Source: Paraspadella gotoi (Eukaryota > Chaetognatha). From it: a stretch of 64,000 nucleotides of DNA. This document shows, piece by piece, positions 35,271-46,369 of this stretch. Each line of letters begins with the position of its first letter. The stretch's first letter is position 1. Made by a program: the position numbers and the translations under genes. The notes beneath the pieces are model-generated. The model searched no databases, was not told the origin of the DNA, and saw nothing but the letters and a program-made list of their open reading frames with translations. The stretch covers positions 124,001 to 188,000 of the forward strand of contig JBJCIZ010000028.1 of assembly GCA_051294375.1 (NCBI GenBank), in the 5' to 3' direction.

Positions 35271-35497
35271 GATTGATTTAGATCAGTGCAAAACAAATCA
35301 AAACACTTTGTAACTGGTTGAAAATGAAACCTAGTTAGTAGTTAGCATACTAATTTATGTAGATTTAATATAAATTTATATTAGGTTCTAATAAAAGTAA
35401 CCACATGGTTAGAAATTTCCACTTGGATATTTTCATACTTTTTTTTAAGACTTATCAATATAATCAATATAATCAACTACATATCAATATTTTTCTT

Positions 35498-37810
35498 TTA
35501 TGTATTCTCAGTACGCAACTTAAAATTTAAAACAGCTGCAGGAATAATCAAAAAATAAACAAAGAGAACGTTGTCCTTTCTCAAATCTTCTTCTGTATAA
35601 AAAATGAATTTTTGGGTCCGTAAAATTAGACTCTTTACGTTTTTAATGGGAACGTTTAACTTTAAAAATTTTGTATACAGATTCATGTGAGCTGTAATTA
35701 CGTAAATCTCACGAAAATTTTGAAGTTCGTACTGGGGAAAAAACGTTCGTGCACAAAATATACAAATCCCCGGTTTTTGATATTTGGGAAAAATAATCTT
35801 TTTCTTTGCATTATTGGACGGGACAAAATCTAAATAAAAAAATATTCCTAAAAATAGAAGAATAATAAACAAAATTAGAAGTATTTTGCTTATATTTTTC
35901 TTAGTAATATTTTTTGATATCAGAACGGCGATTGTTCCAACGATGGGAAAAAAGGAAAGGCAAAAATAGAGGAGAAAGTTTTCTGTTAGAAAGAAGAATA
36001 AAAATAATTGATCATTGAATTTCTTTAAGGTCATTGTTATTTCCTTCTGCGTAAAATTGTTACGGCCTGAAAAAAAATTGCTTAAGCTCTCAGGAAAAGT
36101 GTCTAAAAAATGATCCTGGCGCCAGCCAAAAACTTTAAAGGGCAAAAAGCTGCAAAAAATAACAAAGAACATAATTACCAATTTATTATTTTTATTTGCT
36201 TTTAAAACCTTTTGTAAAAGTATTGAAAAAAACGTTATAGCGAACGTAGGTGAGAATCCCGATACAATTTTACCAACAATGTACATTCTTTTATTATAAG
36301 TTTTATCCTTGGAAGCGTCTCTATTCGTTGGTAGAGAAACAACAAAATTTAATAATATGATACACATGCTGGCGACAAACGGTGTTAAAGACAGTAAGTT
36401 CTTTAGTAGAATTCTTTTTTTCAGAAGATAAGCAATGACAAATATTGACCCCATTATTAAATCAAGAAATACTATTGAATTGTTGAAATTGTTATCTGGA
36501 AAGAATATTATGTAATTACCTAATTTAACAGAAAATTTGAAAGAGTTAATATTATCAAGTAAAAACTTACAATCTTCATGATAAATTATATTATCCTGAT
36601 TTCTAATTTTAAATATTATTGCATTGCCAAACACATTTGTGGCACAAAATGGTTTCGTTTTATCCAAAGAAATCATCATTTTTGGAGTTTTTTCATTTTT
36701 GAAGTATGAGAGGCCCCAGTAAGATTTCTCCAAGCCCCTCATATTTTCATCGCGATGCGAATTGAGAAAAATATGTTTTTCAATGTTGAAAATGGTTGAA
36801 AATATCAAAAAAGTGTACATTGGAATGGTTACAATGAAGAAAAACTGATTCGAGAGGTCCAGGGAATTTGGAATGCTTCTACTTTTAAGTTTTACAATAA
36901 TTTCTTTTAGTTCTTTTAAAGTAAAAACTCTAAGTAATACAAAAGGCAGAAAAATAAGCATGACGTAAGACATTCTTACCGTAGTTATTGATATGAGAAA
37001 TAAGTTAATAGATATTCCCACACTTCCCTGCATACTGTCGAATACAATGGTCAAAATCTTTTTTAGTTTTGGCACTTCTTTACCCAGTTTGCTTGCTCTA
37101 AACGTAGCAGCGGCCTTCGCCAAGCTCAGAGTGGATGCAACCAATGAGAAAATGAGAAAAAAATTCTTGAATTTCCAACTACAATATAAAACGTTGGTCA
37201 AATTTCGTCTAGCCGTCACAAAACAAGTGCAAATGTCACTGGTTAGGGTTAGGTTCCCGTTTTCCTGCAAACTGTAAACATTTCCCTGGTAGTTATAATT
37301 TCTTATTTGAGAAAAATCAAAACAAAATTCCGATGTCCCGCTGGTCAAAGAGATGACGACTGTGGCAGCTTGGATGAGCAACTGTGGAAAGGACTCAAAA
37401 ATGGAATGAATTAAAGTCATCATGAGTTCGAACGATTCTTTCACGACTCTTGCTTTCTCGTCCGAATTATTTCTGTCCAAAAATAAATCGATTGCTATGG
37501 GAATCGAACCCAGGCCGATCAGATAGAGTAGGACAACGACGACGAAGCGCCAAGGTTGTCCGGTCAATCTCGAAAATAAACCAGGATTGCGTCTTATCAC
37601 GGACAGTCCGTACAGTGAGGACACTACGCCATGCAGAGCCACTGAACAAAAGAGCATCCATCCAATTATTTTAAAAATCTTGACCGTTGACGTCAGATAT
37701 TGAACAGTTAATTTAAGATCGGACCCAGTGTCTGACAAGTTGAGAATAACGTTGAAAAGTAAATAACAAATTTGCACCAACATTTTTGCCAATTTATCTT
37801 TTGGAAGCAA
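35498..37810 (-). CDS. XK-related-like multi-pass membrane protein, 770 residues, intronless
   Basis: An unbroken minus-strand frame of 770 residues with at least ten hydrophobic spans. Two segments match XK/XKR-family features: SDTGSDLKLTVQYL near residue 26, like the DxxSD-type first helix, and ESFPQLLIQ at residues 139-147, like the conserved E-S-x-P-Q-L helix. The N-terminal 330 residues follow the XK order of helices. The rest has about six more spans and an extracellular-type region, and is longer than vertebrate XKR proteins (about 400-700 residues). XK-family members act in the plasma membrane, some as lipid scramblases; that function is not shown here, and no caspase site was sought. 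The gene sits in a large intron of the GPCR gene on the opposite strand. Met-10 (37783) is a possible alternative start because a TATA box lies only 23 bases from Met-1. Confidence 0.75.
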   Translation of the reverse strand: MLPKDKLAKMLVQICYLLFNVILNLSDTGSDLKLTVQYLTSTVKIFKIIGWMLFCSVALHGVVSSLYGLSVIRRNPGLFSRLTGQPWRFVVVVLLYLIGLGSIPIAIDLFLDRNNSDEKARVVKESFELMMTLIHSIFESFPQLLIQAATVVISLTSGTSEFCFDFSQIRNYNYQGNVYSLQENGNLTLTSDICTCFVTARRNLTNVLYCSWKFKNFFLIFSLVASTLSLAKAAATFRASKLGKEVPKLKKILTIVFDSMQGSVGISINLFLISITTVRMSYVMLIFLPFVLLRVFTLKELKEIIVKLKSRSIPNSLDLSNQFFFIVTIPMYTFLIFSTIFNIEKHIFLNSHRDENMRGLEKSYWGLSYFKNEKTPKMMISLDKTKPFCATNVFGNAIIFKIRNQDNIIYHEDCKFLLDNINSFKFSVKLGNYIIFFPDNNFNNSIVFLDLIMGSIFVIAYLLKKRILLKNLLSLTPFVASMCIILLNFVVSLPTNRDASKDKTYNKRMYIVGKIVSGFSPTFAITFFSILLQKVLKANKNNKLVIMFFVIFCSFLPFKVFGWRQDHFLDTFPESLSNFFSGRNNFTQKEITMTLKKFNDQLFLFFFLTENFLLYFCLSFFPIVGTIAVLISKNITKKNISKILLILFIILLFLGIFFYLDFVPSNNAKKKIIFPKYQKPGICIFCARTFFPQYELQNFREIYVITAHMNLYTKFLKLNVPIKNVKSLILRTQKFIFYTEEDLRKDNVLFVYFLIIPAAVLNFKLRTENT

Positions 37811-37832
37811 ATGAACGAAGATACTGTTCAGT

Positions 37833-37839
37833 TTATATA
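37833..37839 (-). promoter_or_regulatory. TATA box of the XK-like gene
   Basis: TATATAA on the minus strand, 23 bases upstream of the first ATG. A start site about 30 bases downstream would fall at or just past Met-1, favouring Met-10. Confidence 0.4.
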
Positions 37840-38715
37840 AGGATAAATTATTAGAAGAAGAACGGATACTTATAGGACAATGGATGTATGTTTATGAGAA
37901 TTTTATTTCATATCAATAATGATACAGTAGCATACATCAGCAACAAATAAAAAACAGAATTTAGACGTTAACCGTAAGGAAAACTAAGCTACGAGATTAT
38001 TTATATATTTTCATAGAAATAAGACAAAACTTTATTTTTCGTTCAAAGTTAAACGTTTCATGAATCGTCATGACTAATTTTGAAAATATTAAATGTCAGG
38101 GAACCAAAACATTCTCTAAGGTTTCTGATGCTTTCTCCATCGATGCCAGCCTAAGATCTTACGAATTCCATTATTTATGGCTACATTTAGTCGTACATAT
38201 CTTTACAACGAAAGTCTTTAATTCACAAGCCATATCGTAGTACAGAGACACAATAATGTAAAAAAATTTGTAACAAAATGCTTCATTTGGTTTGTTAATG
38301 CATGTCAAAATACTATTGGAGATCTATAAAAGGACATTAGATCAGGATGTTGGGGACGAAACAAAATTTATTTCCAGATTTTAAGTAAAATCCTAGATAT
38401 TTCCAACTCGTGACTCTTTCGATAGAACATGAATCAACATTTAAATGAATATTTATGAAAATAACCTTGTTCGAATCACGTCATACTTGAAATAATTATG
38501 TGTGTATAAAAATATGCACCTAGGTATTCTCCCAGGGGAAATAATTTTTTTTAGCATTTAAGGTCAACCCCGTGGCCAATCCCCTTGGGACACTGGGAAC
38601 TCTCATTACTTTGGCTCTCTGCTCTCAGTTGATGTGCATATTTTAATTGTATTTAATAGGGCATAGGCTTAAGTTTAACTGAACTTAAAAATCTATTCAA
38701 ACGTAGATATATTTA
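37840..38715. other. AT-rich intron DNA of the GPCR gene
   Basis: No exon or RNA gene seen. Confidence 0.4.
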
Positions 38716-39000
38716 ACAACTGATTTTCCGACCGTCCCCCCAATCGGGTCGGGTAAGTCACTTAAATAATGTCGGAACATCAAATTATGATAAATGATGC
38801 CCAAAAAAATCTATGTCCGTCCGTCAGTCCGTCTGTCTGTCTGTCCGGTCGTCCATTTCCCCCCAATTACCAATGATTGGGTGGGGCGATTGACTCGAAA
38901 TTTTGTGTGTGGGTAACGAAGTGTGTGCTTGAGCTAGAAATCCACTTTCGATGGAATCGTTTTAGTTTAAACGGATTTAAATGAAAAAAAAACCAGTTTC
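38716..39000 (+). repeat. Dispersed repeat family A, copy
   Basis: Shares ACATCAAATTATGATAAAT, (CTGTCCGT)n, GAAATTTTGTGTGTGGGTAA and GATGGAATCG with 28022-28383. Confidence 0.8.
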
Positions 39001-39334
39001 ACTATTTTACTTTGCTTTTTTTGATTTTATATTAAATGTAAATTCAAGCTGCATTAATTAGTTATTAAATAATTAATTAATTGTTTATTTAATCAATTAA
39101 TTATTGATAAGTACATGATCAGATCATTAATAAGCATTGTTTGCTCATTGAGCAATGCTCAAACTTGTTTAATCATTTTTTAGGTGGTCCTATTCAAGCC
39201 CTACTCAAAACACTTGATTATTTCTTGGAATTTGTTATTGCTATTAGTGAAAAAGCAGTTTAGTATAGAAACAAGAACGGTAATTCAAATGTGTTGTGCC
39301 GCAGTGACATGTGACATGACATGACTTAATATGA

Positions 39335-39600
39335 CATGACTACAATAACTTTTTAGCCCGTGTAATTATGACACGCACCGCATAGGAATTCGTTTTTTGT
39401 TCTTTATAGGTTTCCTGATTTTCTAAAGGTGGCGTGAGCAGTCCCTTATATTTGAAGTTTTTTTCTGTCTTAACAAATGAGCAACCAACTATAGCGTAAG
39501 TGGGACAGACCGACGGACAGACATACTGACCGACAGAGCGACCGAAAAGTGACTTATAGAGTTGCTCCGCGAGTACTCGCCACGCACCTAAAAAATGAAT
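39335..39600 (+). repeat. Dispersed repeat family B, copy 2
   Basis: The best-preserved copy: TTTTTAGCCCGTGTAATTAT, GAGCAACCAACTATAGCGTA, GACAGACCGACGGACAGAC, AAAAGTGACTTATAGAGTTG and CTCCGCGAGTACTCGC. Confidence 0.75.
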
Positions 39601-40727
39601 TAGTTCTCAACTGGTTTATCTTAAAGGCCTTAGCTGATCAATAGAGTGGAGCACTGGGGAACATTAATTTTATTTGAGTGAACAAACAATGATATTTAGA
39701 AGTGAGATAGTAATGATTAAGGAGTACAAAAAATATTTTACTTTTATTATTTGGAGAACAGTATCATTAATTACAATATATTTATAGATATATATTATAA
39801 AATAATAAATTTTTAATATTTTTCTTTAAAATTATTATTAAAGATTTTGATTCTTTTTTCTGGCGAATCCAAAACTGTTTTTAAACTTGAAAAACCATTA
39901 ATTACAAATTTTATAATTTTATAAGGATATTACTCTAAAGAAAATTTAATTTATGATACTGTTACGCAATTTTTTTTGAAAAAAGGCTTAATTACTTTTT
40001 ATTACATATACAAAGGCAGCAGAAAAATATTGTTCCATCGCTCAATCTTTTCATCACTCCACCCTACTGATCAAGTAAAAGAAAAAGAAAGCCCCTATTA
40101 TAAATTTGATTAGATTAGATTAGATTAATCTCTCTCTCTCTCTCTCTCTCTTTTTCTCTCTCTCTCTCTCTCTCCCTCTGCCTTTCTCTTATTTCCTTCA
40201 AATGAAGATCAGCTTCTTTTGTTATTAACTCGAGAAAATGAAGCAGACAATTAACTGGACTTCTACTTCTTCCAGATCAGTTTTACATCTACCTGATTAT
40301 CTTTCAGATCTGATAACTGATTCTGTTATTGATAGAAATTGATTATAAATTGCATTTTCTTTTTCTTTCTATTCCTGTCTGAATTTTCAAGAAAAAGGAA
40401 TTGGTTGCATAAATTAAATTTTAACTTTAGAATAAAGGAGAAGGTAATAAAACCAGTTTGAGCAAACAATGTCGAATCTGTTCAAGATCATTAGCGGTAA
40501 TTAATTAATTAATTAAATAATTAATTAATTCAAGTTGAATAATTAATAAGGCAATTAATTAAATAATTTGAAATGAAATGTTTGTTTTTAGGTTTTTTCG
40601 TTACTGACCACGACAAAAGCAACAATGACGATAATAATGCTGATAACAATTGACTTAATTGATTGATTGGTTAAATAATTAATTAATAGATAAATAAATT
40701 AATTGATTATTATTGATTGATTAATTA
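39601..40727. other. AT-rich intron DNA
   Basis: No exon seen. A (GATTA)4-like word run near 40107-40126, a CT tract at 40130-40180 and ATTAATTA runs near 40500-40560 are present. Confidence 0.45.
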
Positions 40728-40935
40728 ATTTACGGACCGACAAAGTGAATTATAAAGTCGGGATCTGCTAATAAGCACATCCGACGGACGGACGGACGGA
40801 CATTGTTTTATTTTTGCATAATTTATCATAATTTGATGTTTTGAGATGATTTAAGTGATTTACTGACAAGATTCAGGGGGTGGGACCGACGAACCGACAA
40901 GGTGAATCATAGAGCCGGAATCTGCGATAAGCAGA
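40728..40935 (-). repeat. Dispersed repeat family A, partial copy
   Basis: Two copies of the GAATTATA/CATAGAGCCGGAATCTGC-type end flank (GGAC)n and CATAATTTATCATAATTTGA. Confidence 0.75.
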
Positions 40936-41109
40936 TCCTTCTAAAAATTTATTTTCTTTTCGCCAAGCAGAATATATTTGCGTTGACCCCCTTTTTACAA
41001 GCACTTCATAAGTTTCTCTTGATCAAGTGACGTACATTGTCCTCCGGAAAATGTTTAATCACGAGATGCTTCTAAACTATTAACTATTAACTTTGCAACC
41101 TCACGCTCA

Positions 41110-41352
41110 ATCCCTTCCCTACAAACACCCGAACCCCCCCTTTTCTCCAACTCCCAAACTCCCTCCCACAACCCCCCTTCTCCTCTCCCACAACCCTCTT
41201 TCCTCTCCCACAACCTTCTTACACAACCCCTTCTATTCCTCGCCACAACCCCCTTCTTCTTCTCCCACACCCCTTCTCACTCCCACAACCCCCTTCTCTC
41301 TCCCACAAACCCCCCTTTCTCTCTCCCACAACTCCCTTCTCTCTCCCACATC
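41110..41352 (+). repeat. C-rich minisatellite before the TM5 exon
   Basis: About a dozen imperfect units of CTCTCCCACAACCCCCTTCT, varying between 15 and 24 bases. The array stops at the acceptor of the TM5 exon. Confidence 0.8.
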
Positions 41353-41360
41353 CCCGCAAG

Positions 41361-41581
41361 ATCAAAGACGGGTCGTGGTCCGCGATCCCCAACAACCAAC
41401 GAGGACCGTTCCACACCCTTAGTCCACGACGATGTCCAAGAGTCGATTCTATTTTTGGGTCTTCAACGTGACGCTGACTTCCCTCGTTTACTTCGTGATT
41501 CCTTTGGTGTCGTTGGTCGTACTTACCTGCCTCACTTTGCAAGGACTGCAGCGGCATTTCGACAACATGTACGGAGTTAAG
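41361..41581 (+). CDS. Class A GPCR exon: second extracellular loop and TM5
   Basis: The exon lies between CGCAAG and GTTAAG|GTAAGG. In phase 1, as required after the exon ending at 26322, it reads D-QRRVVVRDPQQPTRTVPHP. An in-frame TAG at 41420-41422 follows, then MSKSRFYFWVFNVT and TSLVYFVIPLVSLVVLTC. The second part is a typical TM5 helix with its conserved Pro, leading into LQGLQRHFDN of the third cytoplasmic loop. It ends in phase 0. The single in-frame stop is the only fault in this exon; one base would abolish it, so nonsense mutation and base error are both possible. Confidence 0.7.
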
Positions 41582-41587
41582 GTAAGG

Positions 41588-41597
41588 NNNNNNNNNN
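41588..41597. other. Assembly gap (10 N)
   Basis: The Ns begin six bases after the splice donor of the TM5 exon. Confidence 0.9.
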
Positions 41598-42930
41598 ATT
41601 AGAAACTTTAATTCATTGAATTATGCACATCTCGCCCCTGACTTTGGACAGGCTATGTGACTGGAAATTCTCTAATTGACAAACTGTATTATGAAATGAC
41701 ATCATTGACATGTAACATAACATGACATGATTTTTGAGGATGAGACCCGATATGAACCGAAGCGACATAACATTAATTTACAAAACAGTATTTAAACTTG
41801 GAAGATATAAATATATATATAAATATATATATATGCCTGTATGTACCGACCTAATGAATGAATTTTTACATTGGTTGTACTTATTTCCGCGAGTTCATGA
41901 ACGAAACTGTTAGAATCTCTTTCGAAAAATTGCAGGGCCCCCGGCAAGGTTATAATCTTGGTTTAGGAGGAATCGAGTCCTCGATCCACGATAAATCAGG
42001 AGGCAAACTATTGTTTCTTAATTCTATAAATAAATTTTAAAAATGTTTGTTCCATGTATAATAATACCGTTTCACCACGTCCCTCGGTCGGCGTCCGATT
42101 CACGGTGTGAATTTATGGCGAATGAACGTCGATGTTTCACTGTGAACGTCAGTCGTGTCTCGTGAATCCAGGCCCTCTTTTTTTTTCTTTCTGTGTGAAA
42201 ACGAAGCGATTTTTTTTTTCACTTGCATCGCGAGTTCTCGCTGTGACTCGGTAAGTTAGTTTTTGGTCGGTCAGTTTGTCTGTTAGTTTGTCTCCAATCT
42301 CTCCTATACCTATCAAAAAAACTTGTATATCCTGAAATAAAATTAATATTTGGGAAGTCATGAAATTTTATTTTAATTAGGCATTATTCGGTTTAATGCT
42401 TAATCATTTCAGTCAATTCAATATAAGGGTTTATTTAAATATTGTTACACATGTAGAAGACGAAAAGTCGCCTCACACATATATTATTTTACGATTAATC
42501 ACAAAATGCTTTTTATACTTGAATTTATATTTGTGTAACAATGTGATCATTATAAATATGTTTGAAGAAGAAAGTCTTATCAAATTTGTTAACTTATATT
42601 TTCATAAAACGTCCTTGGAAACTCGTAACACAGAGTTTCTAAGCAAGCGAAAGACTGAGATGAGTTATCAAGTGAAAAGCGAGTTGATCACGAAATCTCT
42701 CACGGAAAAAAATTGAGAGAGAAGTTAAAAATGCCCGCGAAAAATATTGGGCGATCGAAGAGTGACCAGAAAAATTTCACCGAACGTCCTTATAAGGTTA
42801 CATCTTTCACATCGGTGCAGTGCAACAACCTCGTCTTGTTTTATTCATTTTTTTATGTCTGGAGGTAAAAAAAAAATATAAGGAAGCCGAGATTTATGAG
42901 GCGAATGGGAGGGAAACCTGCGGAGCCAAA
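41598..42930. other. Intron DNA
   Basis: It includes the inverted short repeat CGCCCCTGACTTTGGACAGG near 41632, homologous to the one at 6310. No exon is supported; the frames near 41858 and 42396 lack recognisable domains. Confidence 0.4.
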
Positions 42931-42931
<1 letters not shown>

Positions 42932-42969
<38 letters not shown>

Positions 42970-43020
42970 ATGATGATTATGATGATGATGATTATGGTTA
43001 TGATGATTGATGATGATAAA
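42932..43020. repeat. (ATG)n triplet repeat
   Basis: About 30 ATG/ATT/GAT triplets. Met-rich and Asp-rich readings are artefacts. Confidence 0.9.
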
Positions 43021-43368
43021 GATCATGATGATGACGATAACGAAAACAATTATTCTTACGACTTTACTATTTTGCTTTAAATTTAATCCACCGTTTTAAA
43101 TTCGCATTAAATAAAAATTATACAAATCTCATTAAATTCTATCCGTGTTTACTATTTTTAATAATTCGAATTTATAGTTGGGATTATTTTGTAAAACCTG
43201 CGTGTTTCCTGTTGTGACGCCGAATGTTTAAAAGCAATTTATAATTCGAGAATATTCAGTAAAAATATATGACAGATGCGAACAAAATAAGGAATAATGA
43301 ATAAGAAGCAAATGGCAAAAAAATAAACTGAAATTCACAGTAAAACATATAGATTTGGATGACAATGT

Positions 43369-43502
43369 CTTCTACGTCGTCGTCGTCTTTATCGTCGTCT
43401 TTGTTGTCGTCGTCGTCATCTTTTTTGTCGTCGTCGTCTTATCGTCGTCGTCTTATTGTCGTCGTCGTCTTTGTCGTCGTCATCATCATCGTCTTCGTCG
43501 TG
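43369..43502. repeat. (GTC)n triplet repeat
   Basis: Imperfect TCG/GTC triplets over 130 bases, followed by a GA-rich purine region to about 43710. Confidence 0.9.
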
Positions 43503-44282
43503 AAACTTCACTTTTTCTTCGTGATAAGAGGGCCGAGAAAGCGGGGAGAAGAGAGGTGAGCAGACGGGAGGAGAGAAGGAGAAAGGTAGGAAGAGGAGGA
43601 GCGAGAAAGGAAGGACAAGAAAGGAGAAGGAGGAGGAAGAGGAGATGGAAAGAACGGAGAGACGTAGGAGAAGGAGAAGAGAAGAGAGAGAAAATTAGAG
43701 AGAGAGAGAGGTAATGGATAAGGAAGAGCGAAGAGGCCGGTAGGCGATTGAGCAGAGGAGTGTGAGCCAGGAGAAAGAGAAAATAAGAAGCAAAAAAGTG
43801 GATCTAAAGGAACAGAAAGTGAGTTAAAGATTAACGATATGACGCGTAAGTAAGTTAGTCTGTGATTCGGGGTTAGCATCTCTTGCAGTTAACGATAATC
43901 GTGGGTGAGTGAATTATCAATCAATTGATGTGAGTTATCGCTTGAGCGAATGAGTGAATTGAGAAAGTCTGCTGAAAGATGATTTTGCTCTCGAGAGTCA
44001 TCATGATTTCAAGGTTTGAGTCTTGGTCTGAGTCATGAGGTCTCAGATTTGCCAGTCCCATTTCAACTCAGGAATCTCCATCGAGTTGACGTCTGAGTCC
44101 ATAGTTTCATTCGAAAGTCTGTACTTGGGGTCTTAGATTCGATTTCTGAGTTTTATGGTTCTGAGTCTGAATAAGAAATATAAGTCTGCAGACTTTTTCT
44201 TTTTCTCCTTCGCTGTGATAAGTTCATGAATAAGGACCAGATGAGTCACGATCGTCAATATCCCGAGAGATCACGGTAAGAC

Positions 44283-44969
44283 NNNNNNNNNNNNNNNNNN
44301 NNNNNNNNNNNNNNNNNNNNNNNNNNNNNNNNNNNNNNNNNNNNNNNNNNNNNNNNNNNNNNNNNNNNNNNNNNNNNNNNNNNNNNNNNNNNNNNNNNNN
44401 NNNNNNNNNNNNNNNNNNNNNNNNNNNNNNNNNNNNNNNNNNNNNNNNNNNNNNNNNNNNNNNNNNNNNNNNNNNNNNNNNNNNNNNNNNNNNNNNNNNN
44501 NNNNNNNNNNNNNNNNNNNNNNNNNNNNNNNNNNNNNNNNNNNNNNNNNNNNNNNNNNNNNNNNNNNNNNNNNNNNNNNNNNNNNNNNNNNNNNNNNNNN
44601 NNNNNNNNNNNNNNNNNNNNNNNNNNNNNNNNNNNNNNNNNNNNNNNNNNNNNNNNNNNNNNNNNNNNNNNNNNNNNNNNNNNNNNNNNNNNNNNNNNNN
44701 NNNNNNNNNNNNNNNNNNNNNNNNNNNNNNNNNNNNNNNNNNNNNNNNNNNNNNNNNNNNNNNNNNNNNNNNNNNNNNNNNNNNNNNNNNNNNNNNNNNN
44801 NNNNNNNNNNNNNNNNNNNNNNNNNNNNNNNNNNNNNNNNNNNNNNNNNNNNNNNNNNNNNNNNNNNNNNNNNNNNNNNNNNNNNNNNNNNNNNNNNNNN
44901 NNNNNNNNNNNNNNNNNNNNNNNNNNNNNNNNNNNNNNNNNNNNNNNNNNNNNNNNNNNNNNNNNNNNN
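44283..44969. other. Assembly gap (687 N)
   Basis: The largest gap in the window, inside the intron between the TM5 and TM6 exons; repeat content is likely. Confidence 0.95.
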
Positions 44970-45104
44970 TTATCGACCTTTTCAACTTTTCTCGATCTAC
45001 GAATTCCCTAACGATTCCCAACGACCATCAACAAACCCAGTGGTTCCGGTCCGACTTGTCGATTTCCTTTTATACGTCGCCTTCCGTTGAGTTGATTTTT
45101 TTTA

Positions 45105-45332
45105 GGCCATATTTTTTAAAAGTGCCCGATTTCAGCTTAAATACGGTATTAAATGACTTTTTTTAGGTTTAAAAAGTTAATTCTGGTCAGAGGTTAGATT
45201 AGATATTTGGTTAAACATTTTGGTCAGGAAATTATATAGAGTTTTGAGTAGAAGATTAGGATACAATCTTTATATTATTCTCAAATTCAGGGATTTATGA
45301 ATAGAAATTGTGCGCTTTTGGAAAATAGTGCC
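45105..45332. mobile_element. MITE-like element 4
   Basis: The left end GGCCATATTTTTTAAAAGTG mirrors the right end GCGCTTTTGGAAAATAGTGC. The interior has GGTTAGATTAG words. Confidence 0.6.
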
Positions 45333-45435
45333 GCTGTGGATTTATGGTTCGGTGTAGAGAGTTTACCGGGATTAGTTTATCGCCCGAGCCGACCACTACC
45401 GCTTGGCACTAAGATTATAACTTTAAAATGACAAT

Positions 45436-45546
45436 ACTACGAATATCGAATATCTTAATATCTTAATATCGAATATCTTATTATCTTCATATCTTAATAT
45501 CTTAATATCTTAATATCTTAATATCTTAATATCTTAATATCTTAAT
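45436..45546. repeat. 10-bp satellite ATATCTTAAT
   Basis: About eleven units, with ATATCGAAT variants at the left end and near-perfect units at the right. Confidence 0.9.
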
Positions 45547-45672
45547 CTAACGGTCTTTTGATAAATGATCTACTCTATTTTTTAAAAAACTCAAAGACTA
45601 AGCTATCATTTAAAACTCATCCTGCCAAATTCACGACTCTGAAACTCTGTTCAACTTTTTTCCAAATCTCAG

Positions 45673-45902
45673 CCGGCGTCCACTCCGGTTCGATGGACGA
45701 CCACGACGTCCACCGCGCCCACGACTTCTCTCTCCACGACTACAACCGCAACGACGCCGGGTCCCCGGATGTCAGCCTGCGGAAACTACTACACCTCGCA
45801 TCGCATAGACCAGAAGACGATCACCCGGATGTGCGTGGGCGTGGTCCTTATCTTCCTCGTCATACGGATTCCGATCATTTCCGGTTTCGGAGAGAAGAGA
45901 GA
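45673..45902 (+). CDS. Class A GPCR exon: third cytoplasmic loop and TM6
   Basis: The acceptor AATCTCAG precedes a phase-0 frame that is open to the end. It reads a Thr-rich loop (TTTTSTAPTTSLSTTTT), then QKTITRMCVGVVLIFLVIRI and PIISGFGEKR. The basic-Thr-Met start and the Pro in mid-helix fit TM6, although the usual CW before Pro is VIRI here. Phase 0 matches the TM5 exon end exactly. The 3' end is uncertain: GA|GTTTTA at 45903 (phase 2) or CCG|GTTTCG (phase 1) are weak donors. Confidence 0.7.
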
Positions 45903-46142
45903 GTTTTAGTTGTTGTTTTTTTTGTTTTGTTTTGTTTTGTTTCGTCCTAGTTGTTGTTTCTGATTTAAATGTTGCGGCTGTTTTAGTTTCCTGTTGTTGT
46001 TTTCGTTCTTTTATGGTTTCCCTTGTTGTGTTTTCAGTAGTTGGTGTATATTAAGTAGCAGATATTTAGTAGCAGTCTTTGTTTGTGTAAATGTTATTGC
46101 TGAATTTGTCAATTTATTTTCATCTCGAAGTCATTAAAATTT

Positions 46143-46367
46143 GTTTTCTCTCTCTCTCTCTGTTCTCTCTCTCTCTGCTGTCTGTCCTCTCTCCTCTTCT
46201 CTCCCTTTCTCCTTCTCCATCTCTCATCTCTTCTCTCTCTCTCTCTCTCCTCTCTCTCTCCCCCTCTCTCTGTTTCTCTCCCCTCTCCCCTCTTCTCCTC
46301 TCTTCCTCTCTCCCTCCCTCTCCATCTCTCTCCTCTCTTCCACGCCCTCTCTCCCTCCCCCCCAAAC
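46143..46367 (+). repeat. Polypyrimidine tract before the TM7 exon
   Basis: About 220 bases of CT and CCT with a few G, ending at CCCAAACAG. Confidence 0.9.
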
Positions 46368-46369
46368 AG

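Noticed and set aside
37499-37530. GGGAATCGAACCCAGG resembling a tRNA T arm on the minus strand
   Set aside because: It lies within the XK-like coding frame and no acceptor, D or anticodon stems can be formed around it.
41858-42040. Short plus-strand frame ending SINKF after the TM5 exon
   Set aside because: It overlaps a copy of the short dispersed repeat and has no GPCR-like helix or matching splice phase.
43355-43714. Val-rich frame turning Arg/Glu-rich
   Set aside because: A GTC triplet repeat followed by GA-rich purine sequence; composition fully explains it.
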